In this document: positions 29,753 through 38,494 of the stretch, in pieces
How positions within the stretch are numbered: position 1 is the stretch's first letter
How the letters are laid out: the number at the start of each line of letters is the position of its first letter
Source: Paenibacillus polygoni
Lineage (GTDB): Bacteria > Bacillota > Bacilli > Paenibacillales > Paenibacillaceae
Direction: 5' to 3'
Assembly: GCF_030263935.1 (NCBI RefSeq)
Contig: NZ_CP127162.1
Coordinates: forward strand, 3,667,501 to 3,731,500
Length of the DNA: 64,000 bases
The notes under the pieces: model-generated
What the model was told of the DNA's origin: nothing
Database searches by the model: none
The model's input: only the letters and a program-made list of their open reading frames with translations
Position numbers and translations under genes: made by a program

Positions 29753-31006
29753 TTAAAATTCAAACTCCACGTCGCTTAAACGACGTTTGATCTCTTCCAT
29801 CACCCGTCTCTCCTCAGCTTCGCCTTTCGCTTCAAATGTAACGGAGAAACGTACAAAATGACCTGCATCATCCCAAGGTACAGTGGAGATTAGCTTCTCG
29901 CGGATCAGGAACTGAGAGAAGTCTTCTCCTGTTTCAAAACGACGTCCGCCTTTGATCCCCTTTGGAGCTTCAACATATAAAAAGAAAGATCCTTTTGGCT
30001 TTTCCGCTCTAAATCCAAGTTCAGTAAGAGTATCCACCAGCATGTCATGACGGCGAGAATATTTCTCTGCAATCTTTTCTGTGATTTCCGGATGGGACAA
30101 TCCATACGCTGCCGCTTTTTGAATCGCTATAAACTGACCCGAATCATTGTTATCCTTTACATCGCTGAATGCTTTGACAATAAGTGGGTTACCCGCAACA
30201 AAACCAATACGCCACCCTGTCATGTTATAGGATTTGGACAAGGAGTGAAGCTCAACGCCCACATCCTTCGCACCAGGCACGGATAAGAAACTCAGCGGAT
30301 TCAGACCATCATACGTAAGTGCCGCATAAGGAGCATCATGTACAACGATTACGTTGTATTTTTTAGCCCATGCTACAACCTCTGTAAAAAATTCCGCAGT
30401 GGCACTTGCCCCTGTTGGGTTATTCGGATAATTCAAATAAAGCAGCTTCGCTCGGTGAGCAATTTCCTCTGGAATCGACGCTAGGTCCGGTAAGAAGTTG
30501 TTTTCTTTGGTGAGTTGTACGTTGTACACTTCTCCGCCAAGATACTTGGTGTGAGTTCCGAGAACAGGATATCCAGGTACAGTTAAGATCGCAACATCCC
30601 CAGGATTAATGAATACAGAAGGGATCATAGCCAGGGCCGGTTTTGAGCCAATGGAATGTACGACTTCAGATACAGGATCAATTCCTTTTACCCCAAAAAC
30701 TTCTTCTAAGTATTTAGACGCAGCTTCTTTAAATTCAGGAATCCCGTTATCCGCGTAACCACGGTTTTCGGCCTTTGCAGCTTCTTCCGCAAGCTTTGCA
30801 ACAATCCCTGCATCTGCCATCTCATCTGGTTCACCAACCCCAAGGTCAATGAGTTCAATATTTGGAAAGTCCTTTTTTGCTGCTTGTTTTGCTCGTTTTA
30901 TTTTTTCAAATTTATAAATGTTTGTGTCTTTACCATAGTTCGCACCGCCGATTCGATCGGCAAAACTCGTTTGAATGAAAGTTTCTTGATATTTATTAGT
31001 ACTCAT
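29753..31006 (-). CDS. dapL: LL-diaminopimelate aminotransferase (PLP fold type I)
   Basis: A 417-residue class I aminotransferase. The PLP lysine is in SLSKSYNMTGWRIGF, and NYPNNPTGA, HDAPYAALTYDG and the final arginine in FVRFSVTF are typical. The N-terminus (ANYGKDTNIYKFEKIKRAKQ, then IDLGVGEPDE) fits the DapL group, which makes LL-diaminopimelate from tetrahydrodipicolinate in one step. Another class I specificity cannot be excluded. The start is not certain: ATG at 31006 has AAGGAG 15 nt upstream, while ATG at 31021 touches that site. It is a single gene between lspA/RluA-family genes and the pyr operon, where the two sets adjoin in Bacillus. Confidence 0.78.
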   Translation of the reverse strand: MSTNKYQETFIQTSFADRIGGANYGKDTNIYKFEKIKRAKQAAKKDFPNIELIDLGVGEPDEMADAGIVAKLAEEAAKAENRGYADNGIPEFKEAASKYLEEVFGVKGIDPVSEVVHSIGSKPALAMIPSVFINPGDVAILTVPGYPVLGTHTKYLGGEVYNVQLTKENNFLPDLASIPEEIAHRAKLLYLNYPNNPTGASATAEFFTEVVAWAKKYNVIVVHDAPYAALTYDGLNPLSFLSVPGAKDVGVELHSLSKSYNMTGWRIGFVAGNPLIVKAFSDVKDNNDSGQFIAIQKAAAYGLSHPEITEKIAEKYSRRHDMLVDTLTELGFRAEKPKGSFFLYVEAPKGIKGGRRFETGEDFSQFLIREKLISTVPWDDAGHFVRFSVTFEAKGEAEERRVMEEIKRRLSDVEFEF

Positions 31007-31212
31007 ATCGCGTATCTTCATCTCCTTGTGTAACGAATATCTCCATGTATAAATATGAAGGATTCTGCTCGTTAAAACCATGGACTATACATCCGATCAT
31101 TTGCACTATCATTTTATGCTAAGTTACGCTTATAACCCTATATACCCAATATTATACGTTCTAAGCGCTTCATTTAGTTTGCACGAAAGCACCATTAATT
31201 ATCAATAAAACA

Positions 31213-31243
31213 CAAAAAAGAGCGCCGCTTAAAGCGACACTCT
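31213..31243 (-). terminator. Terminator of the lspA-pseudouridine synthase unit
   Basis: Stem AGAGTGTCGCTT with AAGCGGCGCTCT (two wobble pairs), followed on the minus strand by TTTTTTGTG. It lies about 30 bp past the synthase stop. The rest of 31007-31212 has a lone TATAAT on the minus strand (31156-31151) but no good -35. Confidence 0.85.
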
Positions 31244-31274
31244 GAATGAACTGATTCTAAACTGTAAAAATAAG

Positions 31275-32216
31275 CTACCTGCTTCGCAAAGAAGCAAGCA
31301 CATCTTCCATATCTTGCGGAAGTGGAGCCGTGAATTCCATCTGTTCTCCTGTATCTGGATGAACAAAACCAAGCGTCTGAGCATGAAGTGCTTGGCCATT
31401 CATTTTTATCCCTTTATTCCGTCCATACATGGGATCACCGACGAGAGGATGGCCAATAAACTTCATGTGTACCCTGATCTGATGCGTACGTCCTGTCTCC
31501 AGCTTCAATTCAAGCAGGGTATAGTCGCCAAGACGTTCTAATACAGTAAAATGCGTTACTGCTTCTTTGCTATTGCGATCAGTTACGGTAAACATTTTAC
31601 GGTCATTTGTGTCACGCCCAATTGGAGCATCCACGGTTCCCTGATCATGCTGTACATGACCATGTACCAGTGCAATATAACGACGATTGACACTATGCTC
31701 TTTCAGCTGAGCAGCAAGCGAGGCATGCGCCTTATCATTCTTGGCAGCCATAAGGAGACCTGAGGTATCTTTATCAATTCGGTGGACAATTCCCGGACGA
31801 AGTTCGCCGTTAATACCGGACAAATCTTTACAATGATACATAAGTGCATTCACCAGTGTTCCAGAAGTATGACCCGGTGCCGGGTGAACAACAAGTCCTC
31901 TTTGTTTGTTCACTACAATGACGCTTGCATCTTCATATACCACTTGCAGCGGAATGTTTTCAGGAACGATTTCTACTGCTGCCGGCTCTGGGACGATAAC
32001 CGTAATGTTATCTCCTTCACTGAGCTTATAGTTTGACTTTACCTTTGCACCATTTACGGTAACATGACCGTCTGCAATCCACAATTGAACCTGAGAACGG
32101 GAAACACCATCCATGCTCTCCGCAATATATTTATCAATTCGTTCCTTTGCATAATCAGCAGTGACGGTCCACTCCTGGATGTCTTGAGCCGATTCTTGTT
32201 CGGACCGATCTGTCAT
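31275..32216 (-). CDS. RluA-family 23S rRNA-type pseudouridine synthase (YlyB-like)
   Basis: A 313-residue enzyme. Residues about 17-75 are an S4 RNA-binding domain (ERIDKYIAESMDGVSRSQVQ). The catalytic domain carries motif HRIDKDTSGLLMAAKN with the catalytic aspartate, VVHPAPGHTSGTLVNAL, and ETGRTHQIRVHMKFIGHPLVGDP. Length matches RluD/YlyB. It follows lspA by 2 bp, as ylyB follows lspA in Bacillus subtilis upstream of pyrR. The exact uridine target cannot be read from sequence. Confidence 0.92.
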   Translation of the reverse strand: MTDRSEQESAQDIQEWTVTADYAKERIDKYIAESMDGVSRSQVQLWIADGHVTVNGAKVKSNYKLSEGDNITVIVPEPAAVEIVPENIPLQVVYEDASVIVVNKQRGLVVHPAPGHTSGTLVNALMYHCKDLSGINGELRPGIVHRIDKDTSGLLMAAKNDKAHASLAAQLKEHSVNRRYIALVHGHVQHDQGTVDAPIGRDTNDRKMFTVTDRNSKEAVTHFTVLERLGDYTLLELKLETGRTHQIRVHMKFIGHPLVGDPMYGRNKGIKMNGQALHAQTLGFVHPDTGEQMEFTAPLPQDMEDVLASLRSR

Positions 32217-32218
32217 CT

Positions 32219-32719
32219 TTATTCCTTCCCTTCTTGTTGACCTACTTGTTGATCTTCACGCCGCTTTTCTCTTCTTGATTCAAGTAGTGTGTCCAAGATA
32301 ATAAGAGCTACCCCCACTACAATCGCAGAATCGGCAACGTTAAAAATCGGAAACGTATAGCTTCCAAAATTAAATTTAAAGAAATCAACGACTTCACCCA
32401 TTAGCAGGCGATCCAAAAAGTTACCAATAGCTCCTGCAAGAACTAAAGATAATGCCAGTGGGAGCAATTTATCAGGCTGGGATTTAATTTTTTGGATATA
32501 CCAAACGAGTGCGACTACCACAATAATGGTTACTACAATAAAAAACCAACGCTGATCTTGGAGAATACCGAAAGCCGCTCCCCGGTTACGGTGAGAAGTA
32601 ATGTAGAAAAAGTCTCCAATCACCGAAATTTGTTGGCCCAAATCCATATTGGTTTTGACGAGCCACTTACTTCCTTGATCCACCATAAAAACAATCAAAG
32701 CAATAACGTAATAGATCAC
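32219..32719 (-). CDS. lspA: Lipoprotein signal peptidase II
   Basis: A 166-residue integral membrane aspartic protease that cleaves the signal of prolipoproteins after diacylglyceryl transfer. Four hydrophobic helices are visible. The catalytic motifs are GNFLDRLLMGEVVDF and FNVADSAIVVG with the two aspartates; SHRNRGAAFGIL is the conserved first loop. The start is GTG with GGAGTGA 12-13 nt upstream. The charged C-terminal tail (RREKRREDQQ) is cytoplasmic. The lipoproteins of the ABC operon in this window would be substrates. Confidence 0.96.
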   Translation of the reverse strand: MIYYVIALIVFMVDQGSKWLVKTNMDLGQQISVIGDFFYITSHRNRGAAFGILQDQRWFFIVVTIIVVVALVWYIQKIKSQPDKLLPLALSLVLAGAIGNFLDRLLMGEVVDFFKFNFGSYTFPIFNVADSAIVVGVALIILDTLLESRREKRREDQQVGQQEGKE

Positions 32720-32945
32720 CGTGTTTTTGTCACTCCGTTCTTGTCTTTTACCATTCGATGGGTAATGCCTTATTTATTGTAGCACACCCGCTGGAACAGC
32801 GTCTATTTGAAGTGATAGAGAGAGTTCAGTCCCATTATGCAAAATACACCTTCTCTAAAACCTTTGCTTTTTGCGCACTCTATACAGACACCAAGACAGT
32901 GCAATTTTAATACTACACCAGCCAGTAACAAGTAAAGGAGCATTC

Positions 32946-33686
32946 ATGCCCATGACGCATCTTAGCAAGCAAGAGATGGAAGATTTGCGCAAGCAGCTTC
33001 TTGAGCGAAAACAAGATATTCAGCACCGTGAAAAAACCAATGATCACTATGGCCTTAGCGGTTCCATGCGTTATCAAGCAGGAGAACTTTCCACGATTGA
33101 TAATCATCCCGGAGATGTAGCTACTGAAATGTTCGAACGAGCAAAAGACATCTCCTTAAACGAACATGATGAATTTATGCTTGAGCGCATTGACTCTGCA
33201 TTAGCCCTTATGGAAAAAGGTGACTACGGCGTATGTGCTGTATGCAGTAAGCCAATTCCTTATGAACGGCTAGAAGCTGTACCCTATACCATTTATTGTA
33301 GAGAACATGCTCCAGAAACTGTCGTTTCTAATGATCGCCCAGTCGAAGAAGAGTTCCTTACCCCTCCATTTGGCAGAACAAGCCTGGACGAGAAGGATAC
33401 TCAGAATGGTTTTGACGGCGAAGATGCCTGGCAAATCGTTGAGAGCTGGGGAAACTCTAATAGTCCCGCTCTGGCAGAAAGCAATAACGTCGATGATTAC
33501 AATGCGATGTACATTGAAGCATCGGAAGAAATTGATGGATGTGTGGAAGCTTACGAAAGCTTTCTCGCAACCGATATCTATGGAGAAAATGTATATGTTC
33601 TAAGAAATAACCAATATCGTAAATACCTTGAGGATGACGAAGGAATGAACATTCTTGCCCCTGATGTTCTTCCGAGTGACGATTAA
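32946..33686 (+). CDS. yteA: DksA/TraR-type zinc finger protein, YteA family
   Basis: A 246-residue protein. The N-terminal helical hairpin (LSKQEMEDLRKQLLERKQDI) and NHPGDVATEMFERAKDISL are followed by a zinc finger CAVC...CREH near residues 98-120. The long acidic C-terminus (EEIDGCVEAYESFLATD) is typical of the sporulation-associated YteA family rather than true DksA. I chose the ATG at 32946 for its AAAGGAG site 5 nt upstream; 25 earlier in-frame codons are unlikely to be translated. It is divergent from lspA and convergent with the next gene. Its role in sporulation is known only by family association. Confidence 0.85.
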   Translation: MPMTHLSKQEMEDLRKQLLERKQDIQHREKTNDHYGLSGSMRYQAGELSTIDNHPGDVATEMFERAKDISLNEHDEFMLERIDSALALMEKGDYGVCAVCSKPIPYERLEAVPYTIYCREHAPETVVSNDRPVEEEFLTPPFGRTSLDEKDTQNGFDGEDAWQIVESWGNSNSPALAESNNVDDYNAMYIEASEEIDGCVEAYESFLATDIYGENVYVLRNNQYRKYLEDDEGMNILAPDVLPSDD

Positions 33687-33687
33687 A

Positions 33688-34023
33688 TCACAGCGTATCG
33701 AGTTCTAATTGTCTTTGAACAATACGTACGATATCTGCAATGTAGTCTCCAATAATGGGGAGATTTAACGCTCCAAGCAACTGAAGGAGATAGATGATCG
33801 TTGCTGCAAAAAAGGTGAAGCCAATCGCTATTCCAACTCCTCTTGCTGTACCTGAAAGAATATTAAGCCAGATGAGTCGCGCTGGTCTATACAAGAGCTG
33901 CGTATAATCAGCAATCCTTGACTTCTCAAGGCTCGAAGCTAATTTTTGTAACAACCCGTGCATCTCATTAATTTGCCCTTCAAGTTCTTTGATTTCATCT
34001 GATGCTTTCTGATTTGTTGTCAT
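33688..34023 (-). CDS. Small membrane protein of the DUF5665 type
   Basis: A 111-residue protein. Residues 8-35 form a probable coiled coil (IKELEGQINEMHGLLQKLAS). YRPARLIWLNILSGTARGVGIAIGFTFFA and IIYLLQLLGAL suggest one long or two short membrane segments at about 50-85. The tail YIADIVRIVQRQLE is amphipathic. The layout matches the DUF5665 family as I remember it, which has no assigned function. It is convergent with the yteA-like gene, with one base between the stops. Confidence 0.7.
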   Translation of the reverse strand: MTTNQKASDEIKELEGQINEMHGLLQKLASSLEKSRIADYTQLLYRPARLIWLNILSGTARGVGIAIGFTFFAATIIYLLQLLGALNLPIIGDYIADIVRIVQRQLELDTL

Positions 34024-34068
34024 CGCTAAATGGTCTTATCCTTTCCTTTATAGGATTAGAAAAAGCGG

Positions 34069-34107
34069 AAACGAGCCAGGGGAAATATACTTCCCTCAGG
34101 CTCGTTT
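34069..34107. terminator. Terminator between ileS and the DUF5665-type gene
   Basis: An outer 9-bp stem (AAACGAGCC with GGCTCGTTT) and an inner GGGGAA/TTCCCT extension. The plus strand ends in TTTTT; the minus strand has CCGCTTTTTC. It probably serves mainly as the ileS terminator. Confidence 0.75.
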
Positions 34108-34173
34108 TTGCATATCGTTCTTTATGCTATTATATCCGCTTTAAAACCGAATTAGCCTCTACCTATAGTTATC

Positions 34174-37100
34174 TTACGAGATTTTAACACCAATCGTTTT
34201 AGATCCCGCTTCTACTTTTTCCATATCTTCCGCAGTACCAAAGGAAACATCGGTTACGAGTACATTTTCACGAAGTACATCTTCAAATGCTTCAATCGCT
34301 GCTTTTAGCTCATCATCCACATCTAGCACAAGATTTACTCGTTTTTCTATTGGAAGATCCAGTTTCTTTCTTGTATCCTGAACGGCACGAACAACCTCAC
34401 GAACCAAACCTTCTTGTTCAAGTTCTGGCGTGATCTCTGTATTCAGCGCAACCGTCAGACCGTAACCGGATGCTGCTGCAAATCCTTCTTTTGCTTTTTT
34501 CTCGATTAGAAGTTCCTCACTAGAAATGTGAAGTTCAGTTCCTTCAGGGGAGACAATGTTAAATTCTCCAGATTCTACAACAGAACGAGTCTCGTCTACG
34601 GTCATACCTTTAAAATGATTTTGCAGGAAGCCTACATTTTTACCGTATTTTTTACCTGCTACTTTCAAATTCAATTTCAATGAGAAATCAACAAAGCCGC
34701 TGTCGCTTGTTTCTACTTCAATTGTTTTCACATTGATCTCTTCTTTAATGATCTCTTCATATCCTGGCAGATCGAAATCTTGGTGCAGAGATACAATCAG
34801 AGCGGACAATGGCTGACGTGTTTTGATTCCTGTCTCATTACGTACGTTACGCGCAAGTTCAACAATATTGCGTGCCGTCTCCATGTCTTGCTCCAGCTTC
34901 TCATCAATCAGAGCAGAATCTGCTACTGGATAGTCAGTAAGGTGAACACTGCCTTCTCCGCCAAGGTTTCCATATACATCCTCTGACAACATCGGTGTAA
35001 ATGGAGCCATGAGTTTGGACAACGTAAGCAGTACTTCTGTCAGCGTACCATAAGCAGCCAGTTTGTCTTCGCTCAGGCCACTTCCCCAGAAACGATCACG
35101 GGAACGACGGATATACCAGTTGCTCAGCTCATCAACAAATACTTCGATTGATTTTGCAGCATTCAGGAAATCATTTACTTCAAGCCCTTTACGAACTTTT
35201 GCGATTAGAGAGTTCAGACGTGACAGCACCCAGCGATCCAGTTTGTTCTCAGAACCGTTAAATGGATGATCTTTTGGATCATAACCATCGATATCAGCAT
35301 ACAGCGCAAGGAATGCATGTGTATTTACAATCGTATCGATCACTTTTGATTTTGCTTCTCCTACGATCCCTTTGGAGAAACGTTTGCTGTTCCATGGCGC
35401 ACTGTCTGCAAGTAGTGCCCAACGGAATGCATCTGTACCATATTCGTTAATGATCTCCCATGGATCAATGACATTGCCTTTGGATTTGGACATTTTTTGT
35501 CCATTCTCATCCAAGATATGACCTGTTGCCATAACTGCTTTATAAGGAGCTTTGCCAGTAAATAAAGTGGATACGGCAAGCAAGCTGTAGAACCAGCCGC
35601 GAGTCTGGTCAATCCCTTCACAGATCATGTCTGCAGGATATTGCTGTTCAAATGTTTCCTTATTCTCAAAAGGATAATGATGCTGTGCAAATGGCATTGA
35701 ACCACTGTCAAACCAGACATCAATTACTTCGGATGTTCTTTCCATTACCCCATTTTCACAGTGTGTACAGTGTACTTTTACTTCATCTACATATGGCTTA
35801 TGGAGTTCGAGATCCTCGCTCACTTCGCCTACCGCATGTTTGCGAAGTTCCTCATGGCTGTGCGGTGAAAATTGTCCGCCGCAGTCCTGACATACCCATA
35901 CGTTCAGCGGAGTACCCCAGTAGCGGTTACGACTGATGTTCCAGTCCACGAGATCTTCAAGGAACTTACCAAAACGTCCTTCACGAACATGGCCAGGATA
36001 CCATTCTACGGTATTGTTATTGGCAATCAGCTGATCTTTCACAGCTGTTGTTTCAATAAACCAGCTGTCCATTGCATAGTAGAGAAGCGGTGATTTACAA
36101 CGCCAGCAGAACGGATAGCTGTGTTCGATTTTTTCTTTGCTATAAAGTGTGCCTTGTTCGGACAAATACTTCACGATATCAAGGTCACAATCTTTTACAA
36201 AACGTCCTGCAAAATCAGTAACTTCTTCTGTATACTTCCCTGCAGAATTAACTACACTTACAAAGCTGATTCCATTCTCACGACAAGTTTTATAGTCATC
36301 TTCCCCGTGAGCAGGAGCCATATGAACGATACCTGTACCGCTTGCATCCGTTACAAAGCTTGCTCCAACTACCATGTTCGCTTTTTCTGCTTTGATGTAA
36401 TTAAACGGCGGTGTATAAGTAAGACCCACAAGCTCTGAACCTTTCAGTGTAGAAAGAACTTCATAGTCGCCTTTCATCACTTTTTCCACCAAGTTCTTCG
36501 CCACGATATAGGTGCCGTCTTCTTGTTTCACTCGTGCATATTCCATGTCTGGATTTACAGCAAGTGCCACGTGAGCAGGAAGTGTCCAAGGTGTTGTCGT
36601 CCAAGCCAGAATATATTCATCACGATCATCCAGTTTAAATTTGGCTGTTGCACTCAGGTCCTTAACATCCTCGTATCCTTGAGCTACTTCATGTGAACTA
36701 AGCGTTGTCTGGCAGCAAGGACAATACGGGCTGACACGATGTCCGCGATAAAGAAGCCCTTTGTCATGGATCGTTGCGAGAATATTCCACACACTTTCGA
36801 TGTATTTGTTATCAAGTGTAACGTAAGGATGATCCAAATCCGTCCAGTACCCGATTGCTTCGGTTAGTTCGCGCCATTTATGTTCATATTCAAACACACT
36901 AGCTTTACACTTCTTGATAAAAGCTTCTACGCCGTAGTTTTCAATCTCATGTTTTCCGTTAATGCCAAGCTGCTTCTCCACACCAAGTTCTACGGGAAGA
37001 CCGTGAGTATCCCAACCTGCTTTACGAACTACACGGTAGCCGTTCATCGTTTGATAGCGACCCACAAAGTCTTTAATAACGCGGCCAAGTACGTGCCCGA

Positions 37101-37269
37101 TATGCGGAGCACCATTTGCGGTAGGTGGTCCTTCATAGAGAACGTAATTAGGTTTGCCTTCCCGATTCTCAATTGATTTTTTAAATGTATCTTCTGCATT
37201 CCATTTACTGAGGATTCGCTGCTCGCGAGCGCGAGCTTTTTCTTTGACATCGACTCGTTTCATCTTCAA
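34174..37269 (-). CDS. ileS: Isoleucyl-tRNA synthetase, type 2 (eukaryote-like)
   Basis: A 1031-residue class I synthetase. The HIGH motif is PPTANGAPHIGHVLGR and the KMSKS loop is GQKMSKSKGNVIDPWE. The editing domain includes WTTTPWTLPAHVALAV and GTGIVHMAPAHGEDDY. Paired-Cys clusters (CPCC, CWRC, CQDC, CTHC) bind zinc in the core. Length, KSKGN instead of KSLGN, and the lack of the C-terminal four-cysteine zinc finger of ordinary bacterial IleS indicate the type 2 enzyme, often less sensitive to mupirocin. The HIGH motif is canonical. It is behind an isoleucine T-box and next to divIVA, where Bacillus carries its usual ileS. Confidence 0.93.
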   Translation of the reverse strand: MKMKRVDVKEKARAREQRILSKWNAEDTFKKSIENREGKPNYVLYEGPPTANGAPHIGHVLGRVIKDFVGRYQTMNGYRVVRKAGWDTHGLPVELGVEKQLGINGKHEIENYGVEAFIKKCKASVFEYEHKWRELTEAIGYWTDLDHPYVTLDNKYIESVWNILATIHDKGLLYRGHRVSPYCPCCQTTLSSHEVAQGYEDVKDLSATAKFKLDDRDEYILAWTTTPWTLPAHVALAVNPDMEYARVKQEDGTYIVAKNLVEKVMKGDYEVLSTLKGSELVGLTYTPPFNYIKAEKANMVVGASFVTDASGTGIVHMAPAHGEDDYKTCRENGISFVSVVNSAGKYTEEVTDFAGRFVKDCDLDIVKYLSEQGTLYSKEKIEHSYPFCWRCKSPLLYYAMDSWFIETTAVKDQLIANNNTVEWYPGHVREGRFGKFLEDLVDWNISRNRYWGTPLNVWVCQDCGGQFSPHSHEELRKHAVGEVSEDLELHKPYVDEVKVHCTHCENGVMERTSEVIDVWFDSGSMPFAQHHYPFENKETFEQQYPADMICEGIDQTRGWFYSLLAVSTLFTGKAPYKAVMATGHILDENGQKMSKSKGNVIDPWEIINEYGTDAFRWALLADSAPWNSKRFSKGIVGEAKSKVIDTIVNTHAFLALYADIDGYDPKDHPFNGSENKLDRWVLSRLNSLIAKVRKGLEVNDFLNAAKSIEVFVDELSNWYIRRSRDRFWGSGLSEDKLAAYGTLTEVLLTLSKLMAPFTPMLSEDVYGNLGGEGSVHLTDYPVADSALIDEKLEQDMETARNIVELARNVRNETGIKTRQPLSALIVSLHQDFDLPGYEEIIKEEINVKTIEVETSDSGFVDFSLKLNLKVAGKKYGKNVGFLQNHFKGMTVDETRSVVESGEFNIVSPEGTELHISSEELLIEKKAKEGFAAASGYGLTVALNTEITPELEQEGLVREVVRAVQDTRKKLDLPIEKRVNLVLDVDDELKAAIEAFEDVLRENVLVTDVSFGTAEDMEKVEAGSKTIGVKIS

Positions 37270-37308
37270 ACTCCCTCTCTTTATAGCGCATTACTATATT
37301 TAGAAAAA

Positions 37309-37625
37309 TAAAAAAAGCCTCATCCCCAAAAGGGACGAGACTGTACTCGCGTTACCACCCTAGTTCCATCTCCAGCCTGTTCGCTCTAATCAAATTCATG
37401 ATCATCACGATTGAGCAATAGAGACAGCTCTCTAATCCTTATGAAACTTCCATAAGGAGCCGATATAACGTTCGGCTTACGGTATCAGCTTATTCGTATC
37501 CGCAAATACCATCGTAATATGCAGATCCTTTCGGCTTCACTTCTCCGGGAGGATATTCGGTCGTGACCTGTTCATTGGCTTGCACCAACCGCCAACTCTC
37601 TGTGAACAATCTTCACAACGTACTG
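37309..37625 (-). promoter_or_regulatory. T-box leader (isoleucine) of ileS
   Basis: On the minus strand stem I contains AGAGAGTTGGCGGTTGGTGC and, in the loop following, GAATATC, whose ATC at 37554-37552 is the likely isoleucine specifier codon. The T-box antiterminator sequence AGGGTGGTAACGCG is at 37361-37348. The terminator (GTCTCGTCCC with GGGATGAGGC, then TTTTTTT) ends at 37309. Uncharged tRNA-Ile should pair with both sites and prevent termination. Confidence 0.93.
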
Positions 37626-37765
37626 ATTCCCATCATCAAAAATAAAATATGAAATTCATATAAGAATATTTATAGCCTCTTTTATAAAAAAAGTCAACCG
37701 GATCAATAACCTGGAAATAGTTCATAATCCGCTCTTATCTATATCATATCCAAATAAATGAAATA

Positions 37766-38275
37766 TTAATAAATTTCTTTCATTTCACGTTCATGCTCAC
37801 GAACCTCAAATTCTCGGTTCTCCAATGCTTCCCATCCATCCTGTGTTAATAGTTCAAGCTGAGCTTCCACAAGTGTACGGAAACGTGCACGATAGATTGA
37901 AGCCTGTTTCTTCAGCTCTTCAACTTCCATCGAAATCTTGCGTGACTTCGACAAAGCTTCGTTTATGATGCGGTCTGCGTTCTTCTCCGCTTCCTTCACG
38001 ATCAGCTGCGCTTCTTTCTTCGAATTATTCTTCACTTCATCTGCAGCTTCTTGAGCCACGATAATGGTCTTACTCAGCGTTTCCTCAATGTTTGAGAAAT
38101 GATCCAGCTTCTCCTGCACGGACAGCAGCTGGTTATTAAGTTCCTTATTCTCGCGGATCACAGCCTCATAATCTTTAATGACCTGATCCAGGAATTCGTT
38201 AACCTCATCCTCATCATACCCACGAATTCTGCGAGAGAACTCTTTATTATGTATGTCCAGCGGTGTAAGCGGCAT
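37766..38275 (-). CDS. divIVA: DivIVA cell-pole/septum-targeting protein
   Basis: A 169-residue coiled-coil protein. The N-terminal lipid-binding domain is MPLTPLDIHNKEFSRRIRGY, then DEDEVNEFLDQVIKDYE. A long heptad region (about 30-145) with many E, K and A residues follows, and the C-terminus is amphipathic. The start at 38275 has AGGAGG 8 nt upstream; an earlier in-frame GTG lies within that site. DivIVA senses negative membrane curvature and recruits division and sporulation proteins. It follows ylmH, as in Bacillus. Confidence 0.95.
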   Translation of the reverse strand: MPLTPLDIHNKEFSRRIRGYDEDEVNEFLDQVIKDYEAVIRENKELNNQLLSVQEKLDHFSNIEETLSKTIIVAQEAADEVKNNSKKEAQLIVKEAEKNADRIINEALSKSRKISMEVEELKKQASIYRARFRTLVEAQLELLTQDGWEALENREFEVREHEREMKEIY

Positions 38276-38330
38276 ACTGTCCACCTCCTATAATATTAAC
38301 CTCCAAAAAAGGAGATTTATGAAACAAAAA

Positions 38331-38393
38331 AATAATGGTGAACCTTCTGCCACCCTAGGCAGCAGAAGACTACGGAATCATGTAATATTCACC
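38331..38393 (-). terminator. Probable terminator between ylmH and divIVA
   Basis: An imperfect two-tier hairpin: outer GGTGAA/TTCACC, inner CTTCTGC/GCAGAAG, then ATTATTTTTTT on the minus strand. A 41-codon plus-strand ORF with a good ribosome binding site overlaps it but is judged fortuitous. Confidence 0.65.
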
Positions 38394-38494
38394 ATCTGTA
38401 TATTAACATGTAGTTTATATCGGCAACTTTATATGTTGTCATAATGCCTAGACCTATACTTTTCGACAAGAAAAGCAGAATTCCTGCAACATAC

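Noticed and set aside
38313..38438. Plus-strand ORF of 41 codons with AAAGGAG upstream
   Set aside because: It overlaps a probable terminator hairpin between ylmH and divIVA and its sequence has no protein-like pattern.
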